From G965216255 sp965216255 (lineage in GTDB: Bacteria > Bacteroidota > Rhodothermia > Rhodothermales > Bin80), in assembly GCA_965216255.1 (NCBI GenBank), contig OZ244148.1, positions 5,344,442-5,408,441 on the forward strand: a stretch of 64,000 nucleotides of DNA, read 5' to 3'. The translations under genes and the position numbers were made by a program. Within the stretch, counting starts at the first letter, position 1. The number at the start of each line of letters is the position of its first letter. The notes beneath the pieces were generated by a model. That model saw only the letters and a list, made by a program, of their open reading frames with translations, was not told the DNA's origin and did not search any database. Positions 26,291 to 36,349 of this stretch are shown in pieces.

Positions 26291-26758
26291 TTACTTGCGG
26301 ACGACAAGAATGAGATCGTATTCGTGGTCGATCACCTGTATGGGGCCTTCGAAGTACGGAATTAGAAACCTGCCCTTGCTATCCCGGGACAATCCAGTGG
26401 CGTCGAACGTCAGATAGCCGTCTTGTAGGGAACCACTGAAACTATAGTCAAGCATGCGTCGGCTGGCGGTCACGGTACGCTCGACTTCAAAATGGCGTAC
26501 CTGTTCGAAGCTTGGTCCAACGTGGAGCGAAACGTTGGTGACCTCGAAGCTTCTGCGGACCGTGACGGTTGCGGGCGTAGCACTTTGTTGCACTCCCTCG
26601 ACAAATATCCAGGCCCGCTTGGGCTCACCGGACCATTCCGTCGTGTCCTTCGGAGCTCTCGACGTGATGGAGACTCCTGCAGGCGTACTGATGCATCCCC
26701 ATTGCAGCACAACCAGAGCAAAAACCGCCACCGGAAAATACCGCATGAGTCTGCGCAT
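26291..26758 (-). CDS. Small lipoprotein of unknown function
   Basis: About 155 residues from ATG 26758; the longer frame from 26794 would put 12 residues before the signal. Lipoprotein-type signal with WGC (VFALVVLQWGC). The body is beta-rich with AWIFVEGVQQSATPATVTVR and a C-terminal DYSFSGSLQDGYLTFDATGL. No family recognised. It precedes the creatininase gene by 18 bases and diverges from the 26874 gene, so the shared 115-base gap probably holds both promoters. Confidence 0.65.
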   Translation of the reverse strand: MRRLMRYFPVAVFALVVLQWGCISTPAGVSITSRAPKDTTEWSGEPKRAWIFVEGVQQSATPATVTVRRSFEVTNVSLHVGPSFEQVRHFEVERTVTASRRMLDYSFSGSLQDGYLTFDATGLSRDSKGRFLIPYFEGPIQVIDHEYDLILVVRK

Positions 26759-26873
26759 GTAAGAGAAAAATGGCGTTTCCAACGGATACGGCAAACCTCA
26801 ATATTCTACCCGTGACACGTAACTTGTTTCCATGCATATCCTTGGGTATCAATCGCCGTTTCCGGTAGCTGGC

Positions 26874-29462
26874 ATGGTCCGCAAGGCCATTGTCCCGGCG
26901 GCGTTTGTCGGCGCATTGTCAGGATGTGCCAGAAGTGACCTGACAGCACCGGTTGCCGGTCGCTTTTCGAAAATAGTATTGCTCGAGGGCCTGTTCGAGC
27001 CCATGGAATTGGATGTGCTTCCCGATGCTCGCATCCTCTTTGTGCAGCGCCGCGGAGAAGTTCTACTTCATGATCCGACGACTCAAGCCACAGACACACT
27101 GGCAGTGTTGCAGGTATTCACGGGATTTGAGGAAGGGCTCTTGGGGGTGGCTGTAGATCCACAGTTTGTCCGTACGCGCTGGGTATACTTCACCTATTCC
27201 GCTGCCCAGGATCCCGTTATCCGCGTGGCCCGTTTCACGGTGGACCAGAAGCGCTTGGATCTGGCATCCGAGAAGGTGCTGCTGGAGATTGCCGTGCAGC
27301 GCAAGGAATGCTGCCATGTGGGTGGCTCGCTCGAGTTTGGACCGGGCGAAAACCTGTTTATTTCGGTAGGTGACCATACCAATCCCTTTGCGTCGGACGG
27401 TTTTGCCCACATTGATGAACGCGAAGGGCGCAGTCCGTGGGATGCACAGGCAACGGCGGCCAACACCATGGATCTTCGTGGCAAGATTCTCCGGATAAGG
27501 CCCGAACACGATGGCACCTACTCCATCCCTGTCGGCAACCTGTTTGCAGCAGATGCGTCCATCGGCAGGCCCGAAATCTACGTTATGGGGAATCGCAATC
27601 CCTTTCGAATTTCCATTGACGCGCGGTCAGGCTACCTCTACTGGGGTGAAGTAGGACCCGATGCCGGAGACTCCTCGGCGGTCTGTGGTCCCAAGGGACA
27701 CGATGAAGTGAATCAGGCCCGCAGGGCAGGCAATTTTGGGTGGCCGCATTTTGTGGGCAACAACAAGGCCTATCACGACTTCGACTTTGCTACCGGGGAG
27801 TCCGGGGCCCCGTTTGATGCCCGTGCGCCGCTCAACGATTCCCCGAACAATACCGGACTACAAGTGTTGCCTGCGGCCCAGCCAGCTTTAATCTGGTATC
27901 CGTATGACCAATCGACGGCCTTTCCGGCAGTGGGTGACGGCGGCCGTAATGCGATGGCGGGTCTTGTGTACTACATTATGAATTACATTAGATCAGATAA
28001 TAGATTTCCCTTATATTACGATGGAAAGCTGTTTATTTATGATGGGATGCGTGACTGGGTGTCGGTAGTAACGCTGGGCCCTTCGGGAGCGTATGTGTCC
28101 ATGGAGCGCTTTCTGCCCAACATCGCATTCAGCAGCCCGGTAGACATGCTTTTTGGCCCGGAAGGGGCGCTGTACGTACTGGAATATGGCTCGGTCTGGT
28201 ATGCGCAAAATGCCGATGCGCGCCTGTCTCGCATAGACTACGCTGTTCGCAATCGGCCGCCTATGGCGCGCATCGCCGTTAGCGAAGCCTTTGGCGCGGC
28301 TCCCCATTCGGGGACTTTGTCCGCTGCTCTCTCCCGTGATCCTGATGGCGATGCGCTCACATACAGGTGGCAGATTCATAAACGCAGGGCCCGCGGTGAC
28401 ACGGCGACGTTTGCGTTTTCGGAAGCCGGCATATACCACGTACTGCTGAGCGCAACGGACAGCCGGGGACTTGCGGGGCAGGACAGCATGGACATTCTTG
28501 TTGGCAATGAAGTCCCAGGCGTAAAGGTGCATATTCATGGCAACCGCACATTTTATTGGCCGGGCAAGACGATCGCGTATTCCGTTTCCGATCTCGAAGA
28601 CGGCGCTCTAAACCAAGGAATCCGGCCCGAACAGGTGGCTTTTACCGCTGACCCCGTGGCTGAAGGGTTTGACCTTACGGCGCAGGCCGGGCACCACATG
28701 GCTGTGCTGGAAAGTGCAGGATTTCTTGCCGGCCGTCCATTGGTAGAGCGGCACAATTGTGCTGCCTGTCACCACGCGAGGGACGCCTCCGTCGGACCTT
28801 CCTTTGCTGCCATCAAGGCACGTTACGCGGCAGTTGACACGGCAGGCACCTACCTGGCTGATCGTATTGTTCAAGGTGGCGGTGGCGCCTGGGGCGACCG
28901 GGCAATGGCGGCGCACCCACAAATCCCGCGTAGCGAAGCCCTGAAGATGGTGCAGTTTATCCCGGCCGATGAAGTGGCCGGCAAGAGGCCTCTTGCCGGC
29001 ACGTTGGTCCCGGATCGAAATCGTGGCCGGTATATGCTGATGGCTTCCTACACCGATGCAGGAATGCCGCCGCTAACGGGCCATGACATCGTTGTGATGC
29101 GGCCGCAGCGGCTGGAGGCCGAAGACTTCGATGAAGCGGAAGCCCTTGAAGTGGTTGACCCGCCGGAAGGCGAAACGGGCCTGGTAGTCGGATCTGACGG
29201 GGCCTACTTCGCATTCCGCTCTCTAGACTTGACGGGGATTGGAAGCTTCCGCATTCGCGCCGCCGCCCAGAGTGCACCGGCTGAAAGAAGCCTTGAAATC
29301 CGTGCCCATAGCCGGGATGGCTTCCGATACGGAACCGTTGAAATTGAACATGGGATCAGAGCGTACGATGTGGTCATAGATGCGAATGGGAGCACTACAG
29401 ACCTATATTTCATATTCGTGGGACCATCCTTTGCGGTGGACTGCGTCGAGGCCCGGAAATAA
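26874..29462 (+). CDS. Lipoprotein: sorbosone dehydrogenase, PKD, cytochrome c and CBM6-like fusion
   Basis: About 862 residues from ATG 26874, whose lipoprotein signal ends LSGC. Parts in order: glucose/sorbosone dehydrogenase propeller (about 30-460: ECCHVGGSLEFGPGENLFIS, MGNRNPFRISIDARSG, EYGSVWYAQNADARLSRID); PKD-like domain (about 465-560: SRDPDGDALTYRWQI); a linker; a cytochrome c domain with CAACHH (about 629-634) and a candidate axial Met; and a C-terminal CBM6-like beta sandwich (RLEAEDFDEAEALEV). It would oxidise sugars bound at the cell surface, feed electrons through its own haem, and anchor to glycans. It is divergent from the minus-strand locus and shares the propeller-PKD layout of the 21189 protein. 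Confidence 0.88.
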   Translation: MVRKAIVPAAFVGALSGCARSDLTAPVAGRFSKIVLLEGLFEPMELDVLPDARILFVQRRGEVLLHDPTTQATDTLAVLQVFTGFEEGLLGVAVDPQFVRTRWVYFTYSAAQDPVIRVARFTVDQKRLDLASEKVLLEIAVQRKECCHVGGSLEFGPGENLFISVGDHTNPFASDGFAHIDEREGRSPWDAQATAANTMDLRGKILRIRPEHDGTYSIPVGNLFAADASIGRPEIYVMGNRNPFRISIDARSGYLYWGEVGPDAGDSSAVCGPKGHDEVNQARRAGNFGWPHFVGNNKAYHDFDFATGESGAPFDARAPLNDSPNNTGLQVLPAAQPALIWYPYDQSTAFPAVGDGGRNAMAGLVYYIMNYIRSDNRFPLYYDGKLFIYDGMRDWVSVVTLGPSGAYVSMERFLPNIAFSSPVDMLFGPEGALYVLEYGSVWYAQNADARLSRIDYAVRNRPPMARIAVSEAFGAAPHSGTLSAALSRDPDGDALTYRWQIHKRRARGDTATFAFSEAGIYHVLLSATDSRGLAGQDSMDILVGNEVPGVKVHIHGNRTFYWPGKTIAYSVSDLEDGALNQGIRPEQVAFTADPVAEGFDLTAQAGHHMAVLESAGFLAGRPLVERHNCAACHHARDASVGPSFAAIKARYAAVDTAGTYLADRIVQGGGGAWGDRAMAAHPQIPRSEALKMVQFIPADEVAGKRPLAGTLVPDRNRGRYMLMASYTDAGMPPLTGHDIVVMRPQRLEAEDFDEAEALEVVDPPEGETGLVVGSDGAYFAFRSLDLTGIGSFRIRAAAQSAPAERSLEIRAHSRDGFRYGTVEIEHGIRAYDVVIDANGSTTDLYFIFVGPSFAVDCVEARK

Positions 29463-29472
29463 TTCTGTCGAT

Positions 29473-30579
29473 ATGGCCAATCCTCCAGAATCCTCTACAC
29501 CAAATCGAGATCTGCCGCCGAAGCTCGGACGTGCGGTGTGGGATGACCTCCGGGAAGCAGATTTCCAGGAGTCCTTGCAGCAGGACCTCAAGGATGTGTA
29601 TGATTATTATCTGGATCAGGGTAGCCGCGACGAACTCCGGGAAATGTCCCGTGGAGCCAGGGTGCTGCATATGGCCATCTGGCTTGTAAGGAGCAGCCTC
29701 CTTCGGCTGTCTCCTGTTCGTCGCACGCTGTTCCTGGTGAGCGCCGTGCTATTCGGATGGGGAATTGCAGGCAGTGGCGCTGGCCATATCCTCGGCTTTG
29801 GAGTCCTAGCGCTAATCCTGCTTCTGGAACTGAAGGACAAGCTCATGGCGCAGGACGAGCTCAGGTCTGGACGCGCCGTTCAGCTCGCTCTGATGCCCGG
29901 AGACAGCCCATCATTTCCGGGGTGGGAAACATGGCTCTTCAACCGTCCAGCCCGGGTGGTTGGAGGAGACCTCGTGGACTACCTGCACGTCCACGACGGC
30001 AAACTCGGGATTGCAATCGGAGACGTCGCAGGCAAAGGGCTGGGCGCGGCACTCTTCATGACCAAGCTGCAGTCGATGCTGCGCGCCATCGCACCTAGGA
30101 CACCAAAGCTGTCAGAGCTGGGATCAGCGCTGAACACGCTGCTCAGGAGGGATGGACTTCCAAGCCACTTTATTTCTCTTGCATATCTGGAACTGGAAGC
30201 CAACGCGGGCCGGATTCGCCTGGTGAACGCAGGGCATTTGCCTCCGATTGTGGTTCGGCGCGGCTCTGTAGAGGTATTGAGCAGGGGAGGTCCGGCCTTG
30301 GGTCTTCTGGACGCCGCAAGCTATCATTCGCAGTACGCAGATCTGCTCCCGGGTGATCTACTGCTTCTGTACTCGGATGGACTGACCGAGGCGCGCAACG
30401 AAGAACGAGCCTTCTTTGAAGATGAACGGCTTCTGCGGTTGGCCTCGACGTTGAATGGCCTTTCAGCAAAGGCCGCCGGGAGGCGTCTCCTGGGTGCCTA
30501 TAGTGCTTTTGTAGGGCAGGCCAGGCAGGCCGATGACCTTTCACTCATTATACTGCGCAGGCTTCAGCCCGACTTCTAG
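29473..30579 (+). CDS. SpoIIE-type PP2C serine phosphatase with membrane segments
   Basis: About 368 residues from ATG 29473; the longer frame from 29380 overlaps the preceding gene. N-terminal soluble helical part, two membrane segments (about 78-125: LFLVSAVLFGWGIAGSGAG, ILGFGVLALILLLEL), then a SpoIIE/PP2C phosphatase domain with ARVVGGDLVDYL, GIAIGDVAGKGLGAALFM (metal-binding Asp), LVNAGHLPPIVV and LLYSDGLTEARN. Family members dephosphorylate anti-sigma factor antagonists in partner-switching. No cognate anti-sigma gene is adjacent. Start is 10 bases after the upstream stop. Confidence 0.9.
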   Translation: MANPPESSTPNRDLPPKLGRAVWDDLREADFQESLQQDLKDVYDYYLDQGSRDELREMSRGARVLHMAIWLVRSSLLRLSPVRRTLFLVSAVLFGWGIAGSGAGHILGFGVLALILLLELKDKLMAQDELRSGRAVQLALMPGDSPSFPGWETWLFNRPARVVGGDLVDYLHVHDGKLGIAIGDVAGKGLGAALFMTKLQSMLRAIAPRTPKLSELGSALNTLLRRDGLPSHFISLAYLELEANAGRIRLVNAGHLPPIVVRRGSVEVLSRGGPALGLLDAASYHSQYADLLPGDLLLLYSDGLTEARNEERAFFEDERLLRLASTLNGLSAKAAGRRLLGAYSAFVGQARQADDLSLIILRRLQPDF

Positions 30580-30655
30580 CCACGGTTGCTCGGTCAGGAC
30601 CTGTGCTTTGCCAGAGGCGTAGAGCGCCGTTGCACGCAGGCTCCGCCTGAGGCCT

Positions 30656-30681
30656 GCCTGCCTACTTGCAAGTAGGCAGGC
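30656..30681. repeat. Perfect 26-base palindrome
   Basis: The sequence gcctgcctacttgc|aagtaggcaggc (both halves exactly complementary) lies 77 bases after the phosphatase stop. It could be the stem of a terminator or a REP/BIME-like mobile palindrome, but no T-run follows on either side. No second copy was noticed in the window. Confidence 0.7.
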
Positions 30682-31449
30682 CCCGTGAATCGCTTTTTGC
30701 CCTGGAGAATGCATAGGCCTTTGGGCCCGCGTTGACGGCGCACACCCGTTGGCTGCTGTGCATGGCGTACAACCGTAATGCTCCTTGGGGGGCAGCAATC
30801 CGCATTACTTCCGCGCAATTGACCCTCAGCAAGGGACCTGAATTGCAGAGGCGCGGCGGCCTGCTATCATGTGAACATAGATGCGTTGCCGCATCTGCAT
30901 GGCATGCTCCCGTCCGCGTCAGGTCGCATGGTTATGTCCGTTGCGCTCAGGCGGGACCAACACGAGAATAAATCCGATTGTGTGGCGCCCCTCTCAACAC
31001 GGATCGCTCTCGCTTATGGTTCGGCGCGTACGCTCCAGTCCCGAAGCCTGCAACGCTAGGTTGTGCCTTCCAAGGAATAAAGCGGACATGACGGAGGCGC
31101 GTAGCCCGATGGGGGCTGGACTCTAGGATGGGTACGGGGATGCGTGGCATCCTGCATCACAACAGGCGGACGTGCCTTGCGCTACGCGGGGCATACTGAA
31201 GCAGAATACTTCGGCATCTGCGCTGGCCGATGCATGCGCGCTTGGGCTGGAAGGGGACACATGCCCGCCTGCGCTCGGGGATGATGAGCCCACGGTAGTT
31301 TTACGCCGGAAATGAGCCCTTGTGGTCCTTGGTACTCCCTGGCCAATGCGCGCCCTCCATCCTACCTGGAGCATCTGAGGCACCTCCCGTACTTAAACGG
31401 TAAATTGCCCGAAATTCACGGTTCCAGAGCGCAATCGCAGAAACTAGCC
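30682..31449. other. Long intergenic region without a supported gene
   Basis: Between the phosphatase and the secreted hydrolase. Several short ORFs on both strands have Ala/Arg/Pro-rich translations with no family resemblance. Nothing else is supported apart from the palindrome at its start. Confidence 0.4.
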
Positions 31450-32943
31450 ATGCATATTTCGACCCGCCTATTGCTCGTATTTGCACTTATGCTTTCGACA
31501 GGCCGCGCGGCTGCAGCCCAGCCAGGTGGAGAGGATAGCCGTCTGATTGGAAGCTGGTCCGGAAAGATTACCGTGCCGGGTGGGGGAGGTACGCTTCGCA
31601 TGGTATTTGAATTTGGCGAGGAGGAAGATGGCGGCCTTATGGCCACACTTGCCAGCCCGGATCAGGGAGCATACGGAATTGCCGTGGATTCGGTGATGGT
31701 GCACGAAGACTCCGTGCGCCTAGTGGTAAGGACGGTCGGCGGCGCGTTCGAGGGCACGCTAGGTGGCGACGGCCTGCAGCTGGAGGGCAACTGGAGGCAG
31801 GCCGGTCTTTCATTTGCGTTGGTTCTCAGCTGGTCGGAGGAAATCGCCAAGCCCGACCGTCCGCAGGTGCCCAGTCCGCCGTTCCCGTACCGCTCCGAGG
31901 ATGTTACCATTCAAAACAGCGCAGCGGATGTAACGCTGGCGGGCACGCTCACTCTTCCACGATCAGGAAAGGCAAGGGCTGCCGCGATTCTTATTTCCGG
32001 TTCCGGTGCGCAGAATCGTGACTCGGAAATCATGAATCACAAACCGTTCCTTCTGCTGGCCGACTATTTGACCCGCCGTGGTATTGCGATCCTGCGCTAC
32101 GATGACAGAGGGTATGCGGAATCTACGGGTGATGCCACGAATTCCACCTCCGAAGATTTTGCCGATGATGTGCTGGCCGCCGTTTCTTTCCTCACAGCTC
32201 ACCCCGATGTACAGGGGGCATGGATCGGCCTCATTGGGCACAGTGAGGGCGGCATCATTGCACCACTGGCGGCCACGCGCTCGGACGACATCGATTTCCT
32301 GGTGCTGGTAGCGGCGCCAGGCCTGCCTGGTGAAACCATCATTATGGACCAGGTGCTTGCGAACACGGAGCGGGCATACCAAATGGCTCTGGACACGGCC
32401 CTGCAGCAAGGGCCGGCAGCGGCTAGTGGTTTGGAGGAGATGCATGACTCCATGATTGAAATGGCGCGCAGTTCACAGCAACGCCTGTTCGACGTACTGA
32501 AGAGCGAATCCGATAGCGCAGCGGCTGCTTCGAAGCTGCGAGCCGTCCTTATGGAGCGGGCCAGCAACGTAGGGCAGGCAGGAAGGGACCTGAAGGCCAT
32601 GGTGGATGCCCAGATCAGCCAAATCAACACTCCTTGGATGCGCTTCTTTGTAACCCATGATCCCCGGAGGCAGCTTTTGCAGGTCACGTGCCCGGTTCTG
32701 GCAATCGGTGGTGACAGGGATACGCAGGTCAATGCGGCCAACAATCTTCCGATTATCGACGATGCATTGCGAACCGGGGGTAACGCAGACGCCACGGTGA
32801 TAGAATTGGAAGGTCTCAACCACCTGATGCAGTCAGCAGAAACGGGACAGGTAACCGAATATGCGACCATAGAAGAAACCATGGCCCCGAAGGCACTGGA
32901 ACTCATCGGGGACTGGATACTTCAGCGGATACCTGTGGAGTGA
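31450..32943 (+). CDS. Exported alpha/beta hydrolase (dienelactone/peptidase S9-like)
   Basis: About 497 residues from ATG 31450, with signal peptide (LLLVFALMLSTGRAAAAQ). N-terminal beta-rich domain (about 27-125: IGSWSGKITVPGGGGTLRM) related in style to small DUF3887/lipocalin-like add-ons. Then an alpha/beta hydrolase domain: AAILISGSGAQNRDSE (oxyanion loop), ILRYDDRGYAES, GLIGHSEGGIIAPLA with nucleophile Ser265, acid region VLAIGGDRDTQV, and His in LEGLNHLMQSAE. Probably an exported esterase or peptidase-like hydrolase. Substrate is unknown. The longer frame from 31312 lacks a signal at its start. Confidence 0.88.
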   Translation: MHISTRLLLVFALMLSTGRAAAAQPGGEDSRLIGSWSGKITVPGGGGTLRMVFEFGEEEDGGLMATLASPDQGAYGIAVDSVMVHEDSVRLVVRTVGGAFEGTLGGDGLQLEGNWRQAGLSFALVLSWSEEIAKPDRPQVPSPPFPYRSEDVTIQNSAADVTLAGTLTLPRSGKARAAAILISGSGAQNRDSEIMNHKPFLLLADYLTRRGIAILRYDDRGYAESTGDATNSTSEDFADDVLAAVSFLTAHPDVQGAWIGLIGHSEGGIIAPLAATRSDDIDFLVLVAAPGLPGETIIMDQVLANTERAYQMALDTALQQGPAAASGLEEMHDSMIEMARSSQQRLFDVLKSESDSAAAASKLRAVLMERASNVGQAGRDLKAMVDAQISQINTPWMRFFVTHDPRRQLLQVTCPVLAIGGDRDTQVNAANNLPIIDDALRTGGNADATVIELEGLNHLMQSAETGQVTEYATIEETMAPKALELIGDWILQRIPVE

Positions 32944-33258
32944 CGTTCCTGGCCGAAACGGCTCCCGCGCGCACGTGCGAGGTGCTGCAAGCAGCGCGAT
33001 GCTGTCCGCGTGGGGGCCTCTCCCGCATGCAGCCATTGCTCTGCCATGCGGAGCAGCCGGGGCGGCAGCGCAAAGCTAAAGAGGGGCAGTCGCGCTTGAA
33101 AGGCGCTCTACCTTGCGCGAGCCGTGGGTGCAACATAGGGCACCGCAGCCGCGCGCAACCACATACAGTATTCTTGAGGGCCTTTCCGCTGACCAAATTG
33201 CGGCCTGATCCCGCGCAACGCCTCAGGCGCAGCCTGTTCATCCATCCCACACCCTTCC

Positions 33259-34620
33259 ATGTCGCGCAAACTGCTGACGGCCTCCGCAGTTGCCGCACTC
33301 GGCGGTCTGCTGTTCGGCTTTGATACGGCCGTCATATCCGGTGCTGAAGGGATGCTGCGCGGCCTGTATGGCCCGCAGTATGCCGGCCTCAGCAACGTGT
33401 TCGGCACGCCTTCGCTCTGGCATGGCTTCCTGGTAGCAAGTGCTCTGGTTGGCACCATTGTTGGTTGCATCGCTTTTGCCAAACCGGCCGATCGTCACGG
33501 GCGCAGGCCGTTGCTGGTGGTGATGGGCGTCCTCTATTTGATGTCGGCGCTGGGAAGCGCATTCGCATGGGATGCCGGCTCCTTTATCCTATTCCGCTTT
33601 GTCGGCGGTCTGGGGGTGGGGGGAGCCTCTGTGGTTGCCCCCCTATACGTGGCTGAAATCGCACCTGCCCGGTATCGTGGGAGGCTGGTGGCGATGGTGC
33701 AGCTCAATATCGTCTTGGGGATACTCCTGGCCTACCTGTCGAATTACGTTATTGCCGGTATGGAATTTGGCGCTGCGGAATGGCGCTGGATGTTTGGCGT
33801 CGAGGCCGCTCCCGCGCTAGCTTTCACACTGCTCTTGAGCAGGAACCCGCGTAGCCCGCGGTGGCTCGTGGCGCAGGGCCGGACGCACGAGGCAGCGGCC
33901 GTCCTTGCCCAGGTTGGGGCGGACGCCGGTGGAGTAGAAGAAGAGATTGTGGCCATAACCAGGTCCCTCGCCGATGCCGCACGAAACGTCCGGGAGCGTT
34001 TCTTCCAGAAGAAATACGCGAAACCCATCCTCCTGGCCGTCGCGATTGCCGCATTCAATCAACTCTCGGGCATAAACGCGCTCATCTATTACACCCGGCG
34101 CATATTTGAAATGGCCGGAGCAAGCGGGACTTCGGCGTTGCTTCAGTCGGTGATTATCGGGGGTACCAATCTCATCGTCACCATGGCAGCGCTGGCCATC
34201 ATTGATCATTTCGGACGCTGGAAGTTGATGCTGGTTGGTTCCGTGGGCTATATCGTCAGTCTTAGCGCAACCGCAATCGCCTTCTACACGGAATCGACGG
34301 GCCCGCTGGTGCTCGTCTGCCTGGTGGTTTTTATCGCCTCGCATGCCTTTGGTCAGGGCTCTGTAATCTGGGTATTCATTGGCGAGGTATTTCCGAACGC
34401 GGTGCGAGCGCGAGGGCAGGCGCTCGGAAGCTTTGTCCACTGGATCATGGCGGCCCTGATATCCTTGACGTTCCCCGTGGTTGCTGAAATCTCTGGTGCC
34501 CATATCTTTGCCTTTTATGCGCTGTGTATGGTCGGGCAGCTAATATGGGTCATAACAGTGATGCCCGAGACAAAGGGCGTCGCGCTCGAGGAAATGGAGA
34601 AGAATCTGGGCATGACGTAG
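33259..34620 (+). CDS. Sugar porter family MFS transporter
   Basis: 453 residues, about 12 membrane helices. Sugar porter motifs: GGLLFGFDTAVISGAEG near the N-terminus, the loop ADRHGRRP, PLYVAEIAPARYRGRL, INQLSGINALIYY-like AFNQLSGINALIYYTRRIFE, and the closing PETKGVALEEME. Family members (XylE/GLUT-like) import hexoses or pentoses with H+. Located with a sodium symporter and near sugar dehydrogenases, supporting a role in uptake of oxidised or free sugars. The 316-base gap upstream shows no other gene. Confidence 0.92.
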   Translation: MSRKLLTASAVAALGGLLFGFDTAVISGAEGMLRGLYGPQYAGLSNVFGTPSLWHGFLVASALVGTIVGCIAFAKPADRHGRRPLLVVMGVLYLMSALGSAFAWDAGSFILFRFVGGLGVGGASVVAPLYVAEIAPARYRGRLVAMVQLNIVLGILLAYLSNYVIAGMEFGAAEWRWMFGVEAAPALAFTLLLSRNPRSPRWLVAQGRTHEAAAVLAQVGADAGGVEEEIVAITRSLADAARNVRERFFQKKYAKPILLAVAIAAFNQLSGINALIYYTRRIFEMAGASGTSALLQSVIIGGTNLIVTMAALAIIDHFGRWKLMLVGSVGYIVSLSATAIAFYTESTGPLVLVCLVVFIASHAFGQGSVIWVFIGEVFPNAVRARGQALGSFVHWIMAALISLTFPVVAEISGAHIFAFYALCMVGQLIWVITVMPETKGVALEEMEKNLGMT

Positions 34621-34735
34621 CACGCCGCCGCCCTCCGGTGTCAGGGATCCGCAGCAGCGCAAGGCCACGGCGGTCTGTTGCCGACAACCTCTTACCCGCA
34701 TCAATGGCAGATCCTCTCACAATAGCCAGCCTCCA

Positions 34736-36283
34736 ATGCTAACGACCCTTGACTACGCGGTCCTTCTGATTTACCTCGTGGGTGTGGCGGCGCTGGGAAT
34801 CAGGATGGGCGGACGCCAGCGCACTACTTCGGACTATTTTCTTGGCGGCAGAAATCTGCCGTGGTGGGCTGTTTGCTTCTCCGTAGTAGCCACCGAGACC
34901 AGCACGCTAACGGTTATCAGCGTCCCCGCGGTTGCCTATGGCGGCGCATTCACGTTCCTGCAGATCACCCTGGGCTACATCCTTGGACGCCTCGTTGTGA
35001 GCGCCGTCCTGCTACCGCGCTACTTCAAGGGCAACCTGGTTACGGCCTATGCCTTTTTGGGTGAGCGCTTTGGAGACGGCATGCGCGGCACAGCATCGGT
35101 AACCTTCATTGTCACCCGGCTCCTCGCAGACGGTGTACGGCTCTTTGCCACAGCCATTCCACTAAAGGTCATTGCCGATTCCGTAGGACTTACCGTACTT
35201 GGCGCACCGGTAGCCTATCTGCATATCATTTTGGTCCTGGCGGTGATTACTATCCTGTATACGCTCATCGGGGGCATCCGGGCGGTTGTATGGATGGATG
35301 TCGTCCAGATGCTGCTTTACGTGGGTGGCGGAATCCTGGCCGTAGCACTGCTGCTCGATGCTGCGCCGAGCGGCTTTTGGGCCAAGGCCGTCGCGGAGGG
35401 CAAGACCCGGGTGTTTGACTTTGGAGCAGGGCAGTCGCTCTCACAGTGGCTTACCCAACCCTACGTAATGGTCTCCGCCGTAGTCGGGGGAGGCGTTTTC
35501 TCGATGGCCTCGCACGGCACGGACCAGCTTATTGTGCAGCGCCTGTTGTCCTGCAGGACCATGGCAGATGGCCAGAAGGCCCTCATTGCTAGCGGAGTAA
35601 TCGTGGCAGTGCAATTCGGCCTTTTCCTCGTTGTGGGCCTGTTGCTCTGGGCCTACTACGGCGGGAGCACGCCGGCCGAGTTGGGGCTCTCCCGCGCCGA
35701 CGAAATATTCCCGAAATACATTTTGGAAGGTATGCCTCCGGGGCTTTCGGGGTTGTTGGTGGCGGGGATCGTTGCCGCCGCAATGAGCACGTTGTCGTCT
35801 TCACTAAATGCGCTTGCCTCTTCCACCGTCATGGACCTCTTCGAGCGCCTGCGACGCAAACCCTTGACAGAAGAGCGGGCCCTGTTTATTTCGCGCGGAT
35901 TCACCCTCTTGTGGGGCGTCGTGTTTGTGTTTTTTGCAAGCCTCTTCGAGGATACGCAGAACCCGATTGTCGAACTTGGGCTTGCCATTGCCTCCTTCAC
36001 ATATGGCGGGTTGCTGGGCGTTTTTCTCCTGGGTCTGGTGTCGAAACGTGCCAGCCAACTCGATGCCATCCTGGCGTTCCTGGTTTCGGTGGTTCTCATG
36101 ATATTTATAATCTTCGGCCTGTGGTACAGCGTCCAGGAGGGCTGGCAGTTTGTGCTAAATCCATCTCCCGATGTGGTGGACATGCGCGGGCTTCAGCCCG
36201 TGGCCTGGCCATGGTATACGGCGATAGGCAGTGCCGTCACGGTTTTCGTAGGATCATTGATGGCGCTGCGTCATAGAGCGTAG
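34736..36283 (+). CDS. Sodium:solute symporter (SSS family)
   Basis: 515 residues, about 13 membrane helices. N-terminal motif GRQRTTSDYFLGGRNLPWWA with VVATETSTLTVISVPAVAYGG, the sodium-binding region typical of SGLT-like symporters, GGIRAVVWMDVVQM, and AAAMSTLSSSLNALASSTVMD late in the protein. By family, sodium-driven uptake of a sugar, sialic acid, myo-inositol or similar. The specific solute is not visible. Separate from the MFS gene by 115 bases, probably its own promoter. Confidence 0.92.
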   Translation: MLTTLDYAVLLIYLVGVAALGIRMGGRQRTTSDYFLGGRNLPWWAVCFSVVATETSTLTVISVPAVAYGGAFTFLQITLGYILGRLVVSAVLLPRYFKGNLVTAYAFLGERFGDGMRGTASVTFIVTRLLADGVRLFATAIPLKVIADSVGLTVLGAPVAYLHIILVLAVITILYTLIGGIRAVVWMDVVQMLLYVGGGILAVALLLDAAPSGFWAKAVAEGKTRVFDFGAGQSLSQWLTQPYVMVSAVVGGGVFSMASHGTDQLIVQRLLSCRTMADGQKALIASGVIVAVQFGLFLVVGLLLWAYYGGSTPAELGLSRADEIFPKYILEGMPPGLSGLLVAGIVAAAMSTLSSSLNALASSTVMDLFERLRRKPLTEERALFISRGFTLLWGVVFVFFASLFEDTQNPIVELGLAIASFTYGGLLGVFLLGLVSKRASQLDAILAFLVSVVLMIFIIFGLWYSVQEGWQFVLNPSPDVVDMRGLQPVAWPWYTAIGSAVTVFVGSLMALRHRA

Positions 36284-36349
36284 GCAGCGCGGAAATTTCT
36301 GGAGAACCTAGCTCGCGCACCTCGAATTAGCCCTCCAAGGAAGCACGCC

